A stretch of DNA of 64,000 bases from an uncultured Legionellales bacterium (GTDB taxonomy: Bacteria > Pseudomonadota > Gammaproteobacteria > UBA1113). The DNA lies in NCBI GenBank assembly GCA_945957175.1, contig CAMFJL010000005.1, positions 1 to 64,000 of the forward strand, in the 5' to 3' direction. A program made the translations under genes and the position numbers. The notes below the pieces were generated by a model, which was not told the DNA's origin, made no database searches, and saw only the letters and a list, made by a program, of their open reading frames with translations. Of the stretch, positions 57,914 to 64,000 are shown in pieces (positions within the stretch are counted from its first letter, which is position 1; each line of letters opens with the position of its first letter).

Positions 57914-58090
57914 ACTCTTCGCGTTTCAACTTTTGACGTTGTTGCAAGGGGGCTATTGGCTTCGGTTATGTACTACATGTACACTCCCTCAGCCTTCACC
58001 CCCTTGCGCCTAGCCAACAATTGAAACGCTGTGAGTATACTCTTCGTGTTTCAACCTTTGGCATTGTTGCAAGGGGGTTATCGGTTCAGT
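57914..58090. repeat. Nested direct and inverted repeat in the gatC-mreB spacer
   Basis: A 52-base unit (57914-57965) recurs 125 bases later (58039-58090) with about ten substitutions; both contain TTGTTGCAAGGGGG. Between them, CCCCCTTGC (58000-58008) and TTGAAACGC (58022-58030) are the inverted ends of the same unit. So one copy and its inverse could fold into a large hairpin. It includes a GTAC-TACAT-GTAC dyad near 57970. No coding sense is visible. Confidence 0.7.
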
Positions 58091-58136
58091 TTGCGCCGAC
58101 CGAGCCTTCCATCATACCATTAATGCGAATGGACAT

Positions 58137-58172
58137 GCAAAAAAAGAAAGCCCATAAACCATATGCTTTCTT
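58137..58172 (-). terminator. Orphan terminator-like hairpin on the minus strand
   Basis: On the minus strand AAGAAAGC and GCTTTCTT are perfect 8-base arms around 13 bases, followed by a run of T residues (the plus-strand A run at 58139-58145). No minus-strand gene lies upstream, because mreB is on the plus strand. It may end an unannotated short RNA or be bidirectional. As a plus-strand structure it has a poor T tract. Confidence 0.4.
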
Positions 58173-58179
58173 CCTATAA

Positions 58180-59379
<1,200 letters not shown>

Positions 59380-59396
59380 TTGAGCAGGCGCATACC

Positions 59397-60314
59397 TTGC
59401 TGTTCAGACGTTCCCCTTTATTAGGCTGGCGGTTAACCGCCGCCACCGTCGTGTCTATCGTGCTGATGTTTTGCGACCACCGTTCATCAACTTTGTCGCA
59501 AGTGCATTTTAGCTTAGATACTTTGGTTGCACCCTTGCAGTTAACAGTGGCGGCACCCTCTAAACTACTGAATTGGGTTGAACAAAGTGTTGTTACTCAG
59601 CAGAAGTTGATTACGAGTAATAATATACTGCAAGCTAAACTCTTACTATTACAAGGCCAACTGCAACAACAAACCAATCTGTTACAAGAAAATCAACAAC
59701 TACGGAATCTTTTGCACGCTTCAGGTAGCTTTATCACGGATAAATCAACCATGGCGCATGTGTTGGCTGTTGCAGATGATGCGCTGCTTGATCAGCTTAT
59801 TGTAGACAAAGGCAGAAAAGCTCACGTTTATGTGGGGCAAGCTGTGTTAGATGCCAATGGGGTTATGGGGCAAGTGGTTCGCGTTGGTGAGTTTACTAGT
59901 CGAGTGATGGTGCTTGCCGATACACAAAGCGCAATCCCAGTGCAAGATGTGCGCAGCGGCGTACGTGGTATCGTCATTGGTACAGGTGCGCAGCGCCCCC
60001 TATCCATGATCAATGTGCCGGCAACAGCTGATATTAAAGTTGGTGATTTACTTAATACCTCGGGTCTCGATCTGCGGTTTCCGCCTGGCTATCCTGTTGG
60101 TCAAGTCGTTGCTATGCATCGAAGCCCAGGCGAGCACTTTGCAAGAATTCAAGTATTGCCTTTAGCGGCATTAGACAAGAGTCAGTTGGTGTTACTTGTT
60201 TGGCAGCATGCGCCAGCAGAAATGGCAGAGGCCAAACAAGACCTTTCACAGGTTGGCAAAGAGCGACAGCAAGATATGGTGCTACGCAATACCTTGAGTA
60301 ATACAAATCTATGA
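59397..60314 (+). CDS. mreC: Rod shape-determining protein MreC
   Basis: Bitopic elongasome protein that contacts PBP2. The 305-residue protein starts with TTG (MLFRRSPLLGWRL), has one membrane helix, a coiled coil (about 70-105, Gln/Leu rich) and the beta-barrel domain with VLDANGVMGQVV and NTSGLDLRFPPGYPVGQV (cited in part as SGLDLRFPPGYPVG). Its stop overlaps the mreD start by four bases. Confidence 0.94.
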   Translation: MLFRRSPLLGWRLTAATVVSIVLMFCDHRSSTLSQVHFSLDTLVAPLQLTVAAPSKLLNWVEQSVVTQQKLITSNNILQAKLLLLQGQLQQQTNLLQENQQLRNLLHASGSFITDKSTMAHVLAVADDALLDQLIVDKGRKAHVYVGQAVLDANGVMGQVVRVGEFTSRVMVLADTQSAIPVQDVRSGVRGIVIGTGAQRPLSMINVPATADIKVGDLLNTSGLDLRFPPGYPVGQVVAMHRSPGEHFARIQVLPLAALDKSQLVLLVWQHAPAEMAEAKQDLSQVGKERQQDMVLRNTLSNTNL

Positions 60315-60799
60315 TAGTTGAAACCAGAGATATTAGTATTGTAACCGTTGCCATCAGCGTGTTTTTAGCCTATGTGCTGTGGTTATTACCTTTGCCGGAT
60401 GGGCTTATGGGGTATCGTCCTTTATGGCTTTTGATGGTGATGAGTTTTTGGGTAATACAACAGCCGGAGCGCTTAGCTATTGGTTTTGCTTGGGTTCTAG
60501 GCTTATTGATTGATGCACTCAGCGGTGGCCTTCTTGGCGAGCATGCACTGGCAATGGCGGTCTCAGCTTATGTGCTAGGTACTTTCCAAAGACGCTTATG
60601 GCTTGCGCCTATGTGGTATCAAACTTTATGTATCTTTGGCTTAAGCATTGCTTATCTGGGTTTAATTTATTTAATCCAAGGTGCCATAGGACAGCTGCCC
60701 AGGGGTTATACTTATTGGATACCAGCTATCACGACAGCCCTGCTTTGGCCGTTAGTGCATGTGGTACTGCAAGACTGGAACAAACGGTTTTTACGATAG
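60311..60799 (+). CDS. mreD: Rod shape-determining protein MreD
   Basis: Integral membrane partner of MreC. The 162-residue protein has five or six helices and the typical DALSGGLLGEHAL segment, with basic C-terminus WNKRFLR. ATGA overlap with mreC. The gammaproteobacterial order would continue with maf-like and rng genes, but yhdP follows directly 21 bases later. Confidence 0.92.
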   Translation: MIVETRDISIVTVAISVFLAYVLWLLPLPDGLMGYRPLWLLMVMSFWVIQQPERLAIGFAWVLGLLIDALSGGLLGEHALAMAVSAYVLGTFQRRLWLAPMWYQTLCIFGLSIAYLGLIYLIQGAIGQLPRGYTYWIPAITTALLWPLVHVVLQDWNKRFLR

Positions 60800-60820
60800 A
60801 ATGAATACCAGGAGGTGAGC

Positions 60821-63800
60821 ATGCAACAAAAGCTACGCACCTACTTGGCTGGCTACCGACGCATATGGCGTTTTCTCTTGTGGTTCATTCTTAGTCTGTT
60901 ATTGTTACTGGCGATGATCGCTGGTCTCACGCGCGCGCTTGGTGCTTCATTAGCCGAGCGTTATCAATCTCAAGTTATCACCAGTATCAGCCAGCAATTA
61001 GCACTGCCTGTCAGTGTTGGTTCCCTTACGATGGACTGGTATGGACTCAATCCTGAGTTAGTATTGAATGATATTCAGATCCAAGATGGTTGTACGCCCT
61101 CATCAACACTATTAACGGTTAAGTATTTTGCACTTCGTATCAGTGTGTTGGATTCCTTGTTACAAAGACGCTGGATGCTCAAAGCCTTGGTGCTAAATCA
61201 TGTGACAGTTGCACCGCAATTTTATCAGCAATTCAATCAGTTATCCTCAGGTTCTGGCACGAAAAAACTCCCTTGGGATAAGCTTTGGATAGACGTTAAG
61301 GATTTAAATACGCAGGTTAAAGATAAATTACCGGGACTTAAAAGCTTTAATATCCGAATACAGCTTCATGAACAGCAAGGACAGTTTGTGTTGAAGGACG
61401 ATGCCTGGACGTTATCAACACCTTGGTTGTTTCGCGCGCCCTTACAATTATCTGACACGGATATAGAAGGGCGGTTAAAATTAGGTAAACATGCGTGGTT
61501 TGTTGCGATTGACAAGGGCCGTGTGAGTTTGCCGGAGGGGCAGCTGACGCTACAGCTTAGTTTAAGAGTACCTAAAGTGGGTGGCCCTAGCATTAATCTG
61601 GATGCTCGTGGTCGTTTTAATCAACTGACCCGACAAAGTGTTTATAACTATATGCCAATCAGTGTATTAAGCCCAGGATTACTGCATTGGCTTGATACTT
61701 CCATCTTAGGGGTTGATAGTGCCCAAAGTCATTTTGTATTAAAGGGCCGAATGGCCGATTTCCCCTTTGTCAATAAACCAGGGGAATTCCTTGTAGATAG
61801 CAACCTGCAAGGTGCTGCACTTGCTTTTGCCGATGATTGGCCTAAGGCTAGCAATGTGAATGCTCGCATGGTCTTTAGTGGTCAGTCGATGTTAATTACG
61901 GCTAAACAAGGTCAATTTGCAGGTCTTGATATGAACGGGGCATCGGTTGCCATCCCCGTGATGGCAGTGGGGCAGCCTGTTGTGCTTAATGTGAATACCC
62001 AAGTCGAAGATGATGCGGCAAAAATTGTTAAAGCCATTGATGTGTTACCTATCACGTCTATTGCGCATATAGGTCGTATGTTAAATGCTCAGGGCCCTAT
62101 GACTGTTGCTTTACAGCTTAGCTTACCGCTTGAAAATACGGATACTTCGCAATTTACTTTGGCAGGTACAGCACATTTACAGCAAGTAAATTTACAGAGT
62201 AAACAAGCAGTACTGGCGAAATTGAATGGATTGACAGGGATTTTGCATTTTAGCAATGAAGGCTTAAGTACATCTGGCATTAAGGGACAATGGCAGGGTA
62301 TGCCGGTGACGATAACATTAAAAACCACAGAGACGGGCGCCACACTCGCAAATGCCATCCTTATGTTGGATACACAAAAGCTCAAACCTTTACTCCCACC
62401 GGCATGGGCAACCACCTTGAAGGGGCAAACACGTTTGGGTCTTCGAGCCATTGCTTCCTTGGCTGATGTACCTAAAGTGGTGCTTTATACGGAGGGTCAA
62501 GGTATGGCGATAAACTTACCAGCACCTTTTAATAAACCAGCCACAAGTAAAATAGCAACTGAACTTGCCTTACAACATCAAGGCGACAATCATTGGTCTA
62601 TCTCAGGGCATTATGGCGCTGACGTTAATTTACAAGCAGCATTGGCAAGTGTGAAACAGCAGACACAACTCGCGGGTTTAGCGTTAGGTTGGGGTAGTCA
62701 GGCTACGCTGACGCCAGGGCAAATCAGTGTGACGTTAAATCAAAAGGCGATTGATTTAACGCCCTGGATAACGTTAATACAACAGCAGTTGCCAAGCAAG
62801 CAGACAACAAACTCAATCTTACCTTTAAATCTGCAAGTCGTGACACCACAATTAACGCTGGCTGGATATCGTCTTACAGACGTCAATGCGCGCAGCAGCT
62901 ATCAAAATAATCAGTTTAATACAACACTCGTCAGTAAAGAGATTAACGGTAGCATTAACTATCAGCTTCCCAATGCTAAGAGCAAAGAGCAGTTGCAAAT
63001 TAACCTCAAACAGTTAGTGTTACCCAGTAATAGTTTAGGCTCATCACAAGCAACCAGCTGGCAGCGTTTTCCACCTACACAGTTTAGCTGCCAATATTTA
63101 CAAGTCGGTAAGCTTAGTTTAGGACAGGTAAATGTGGTGCTCACCCCTATGAATGGTGGGCTTACTATCAGTCAAGGTCGCATGACAACGAAAGCCATTA
63201 CCGTGAATGCTAGTGGTAGTTGGTTGTGGCAAAGCGCAAAAACGCAATTAACCGGCACGTTGAATACTGGCAATTTAGCGCAAGCGTTGCAAGACCTAGG
63301 TCTTGGCGGTAATATGGCGGCAAATAGTGCGCAAGCCGCGTTTAATTTAAGTTGGCCGGGTGCGCCGTGGCAGATGAGTCCTTCAGCGCTTCAAGGTACA
63401 GCCAGTCTCACAATTGGTAGTGGTAAGATAACAGGTCTTAGTCAAAGTACTGACGCTTCTGTGGGTCTTGGCAAGCTTATTTCACTATTGAGTATCGAGG
63501 GCTTGATGCGTATTGGTGATTTGCCCCAAGAAGGTTTTGCTTTTGATAAGGTGACGGGGCAATTTCAATTTAATCAAGGCAATATGCAAGTTATACAAAG
63601 CGAGATTAAAGGCGTGATTGCTGATTTGTCTTTTCAAGGTCAAATAGGTTTAGCACAAAAAAATTATAATTTAAATATGCAAGTCGTTGGACGGCTGACC
63701 TCGAGTTTACCCGTGGTTGCGACCATTGCGGGCGGGCCCGTCGTCGGGGCGGTGACTTGGGTCGTGAATAAAGCCGTAGGACCTGCAGTTGATAAAATCA

Positions 63801-63877
63801 GCAGTAGTAGCTATCGCATCACAGGTAGCTGGCAAAAACCTGTGATAACTAAAGCGTCATCATATGAAAAAAAGTAA
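60821..63877 (+). CDS. yhdP: YhdP family AsmA-like protein
   Basis: Very large inner-membrane-anchored periplasmic protein. In E. coli YhdP acts with TamB and YdbH in phospholipid movement to the outer membrane. The 1018-residue product starts at ATG 60821, with GGAGG five bases before (the GTG at 60815 overlaps it). One N-terminal helix (about 20-40) precedes long repeats of beta-strands; a C-terminal AsmA-like region has GLGKLISLLSIEGLMRIGDLPQEGFAFDKV (cited in part as GLMRIGDLPQEGFAF). tldD follows 12 bases later, the order also seen in E. coli. Confidence 0.9.
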   Translation: MQQKLRTYLAGYRRIWRFLLWFILSLLLLLAMIAGLTRALGASLAERYQSQVITSISQQLALPVSVGSLTMDWYGLNPELVLNDIQIQDGCTPSSTLLTVKYFALRISVLDSLLQRRWMLKALVLNHVTVAPQFYQQFNQLSSGSGTKKLPWDKLWIDVKDLNTQVKDKLPGLKSFNIRIQLHEQQGQFVLKDDAWTLSTPWLFRAPLQLSDTDIEGRLKLGKHAWFVAIDKGRVSLPEGQLTLQLSLRVPKVGGPSINLDARGRFNQLTRQSVYNYMPISVLSPGLLHWLDTSILGVDSAQSHFVLKGRMADFPFVNKPGEFLVDSNLQGAALAFADDWPKASNVNARMVFSGQSMLITAKQGQFAGLDMNGASVAIPVMAVGQPVVLNVNTQVEDDAAKIVKAIDVLPITSIAHIGRMLNAQGPMTVALQLSLPLENTDTSQFTLAGTAHLQQVNLQSKQAVLAKLNGLTGILHFSNEGLSTSGIKGQWQGMPVTITLKTTETGATLANAILMLDTQKLKPLLPPAWATTLKGQTRLGLRAIASLADVPKVVLYTEGQGMAINLPAPFNKPATSKIATELALQHQGDNHWSISGHYGADVNLQAALASVKQQTQLAGLALGWGSQATLTPGQISVTLNQKAIDLTPWITLIQQQLPSKQTTNSILPLNLQVVTPQLTLAGYRLTDVNARSSYQNNQFNTTLVSKEINGSINYQLPNAKSKEQLQINLKQLVLPSNSLGSSQATSWQRFPPTQFSCQYLQVGKLSLGQVNVVLTPMNGGLTISQGRMTTKAITVNASGSWLWQSAKTQLTGTLNTGNLAQALQDLGLGGNMAANSAQAAFNLSWPGAPWQMSPSALQGTASLTIGSGKITGLSQSTDASVGLGKLISLLSIEGLMRIGDLPQEGFAFDKVTGQFQFNQGNMQVIQSEIKGVIADLSFQGQIGLAQKNYNLNMQVVGRLTSSLPVVATIAGGPVVGAVTWVVNKAVGPAVDKISSSSYRITGSWQKPVITKASSYEKK

Positions 63878-63889
63878 GGAACAAGCCGA

Positions 63890-64000
63890 ATGAGTACAGC
63901 ACTAGAACTTGCAAAACACGAGCTATGGTTACCTGCGGGCCTTGATGAGCATCATATCCAGCATACGCTACACGGGCTTATGGGTAAGCAAATTGATGCG
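63890..64000 (+). CDS. tldD: TldD metalloprotease, N-terminal fragment
   Basis: Only the first 37 codons lie in the window. MSTALELAKHELWLPAGLDE followed by IQHTLHGLMGKQIDA resembles the beginning of TldD, the zinc protease that with TldE processes modified peptides such as microcins and CcdA. AAGGA precedes the ATG. Position after yhdP matches the usual mreBCD...yhdP-tldD order. The catalytic region lies beyond the window, so the call rests on this short stretch and synteny. Confidence 0.75.
   Translation, partial: MSTALELAKHELWLPAGLDEHHIQHTLHGLMGKQIDA

Overview
The window looks like chromosome from a gammaproteobacterium of moderate to low G+C, and the gene content leans towards the Legionellales or a related host-associated order. 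The conserved blocks are surE-nlpD-rpoS, lapAB, pilBCD-coaE, murJ-ribF-ileS-lspA-fkpB, coaD-ferredoxin, gatCAB, ffh and mreBCD-yhdP-tldD. Mixed with these are long Ser/Ala-rich proteins of unknown family, one ankyrin-repeat protein, an acetoacetate decarboxylase and a Pht-like MFS carrier. The order-level assignment is inference from gene content; no rRNA gene is present to confirm it.

Layout. 1-4.8 kb: two copies of a dispersed palindromic element, then an RND efflux pump with its adaptor (minus strand). 4.9-8.2 kb: a secreted GH16-type glycoside hydrolase divergent from a large Ser-rich protein with an Arg/Ser-rich N-terminus. 8.2-14.7 kb: ydgA-like (DUF945), ftsB, surE, nlpD, rpoS, lapA and lapB, all plus strand. 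14.7-19.7 kb: coaE, pilD, pilC, pilB and pilA (minus). 20-24.6 kb: a ComEA-like DNA-binding protein, three prepilins and recG. 24.7 kb: tRNA-Lys(TTT). 24.8-32.2 kb: an accessory island of unrecognised Ser-rich genes, one ankyrin protein and degraded fragments. 32.2-37.5 kb: an MFS exporter, azlCD and katG. 37.6-45.7 kb: murJ, ribF, rsmI, an acetoacetate decarboxylase, ileS, lspA and fkpB. 45.7-47.5 kb: a small membrane protein, a PilE-type pilin, coaD, a ferredoxin and a small conserved protein. 47.7-52.0 kb: a FadN-type beta-oxidation enzyme, a thiolase and a family 4 uracil-DNA glycosylase. 52.0-57.9 kb: ffh, an MFS carrier and gatBAC (minus). 58.2-64.0 kb: mreBCD, yhdP and the start of tldD.

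How the genes fit together. The envelope genes (lapAB, murJ, lspA, mreBCD, yhdP, nlpD, ftsB) cover cell shape, peptidoglycan and LPS assembly. PilBCD, PilA, the three prepilins, PilE and the ComEA-like protein suggest a type IV pilus with DNA uptake. FadN-type enzyme, thiolase and acetoacetate decarboxylase point to fatty-acid or ketone-body metabolism. KatG and RpoS cover oxidative and stationary-phase stress.

The least explained part is 24.8-32.2 kb together with the gene at 5.8-8.2 kb. These genes encode soluble proteins without signal peptides. They carry Ser-rich low-complexity tails, basic N-termini or ankyrin repeats, and one sits next to remnants of gene decay beside a tRNA gene. That pattern fits candidate host-directed effectors, but no secretion system lies in the window, so this remains a hypothesis.
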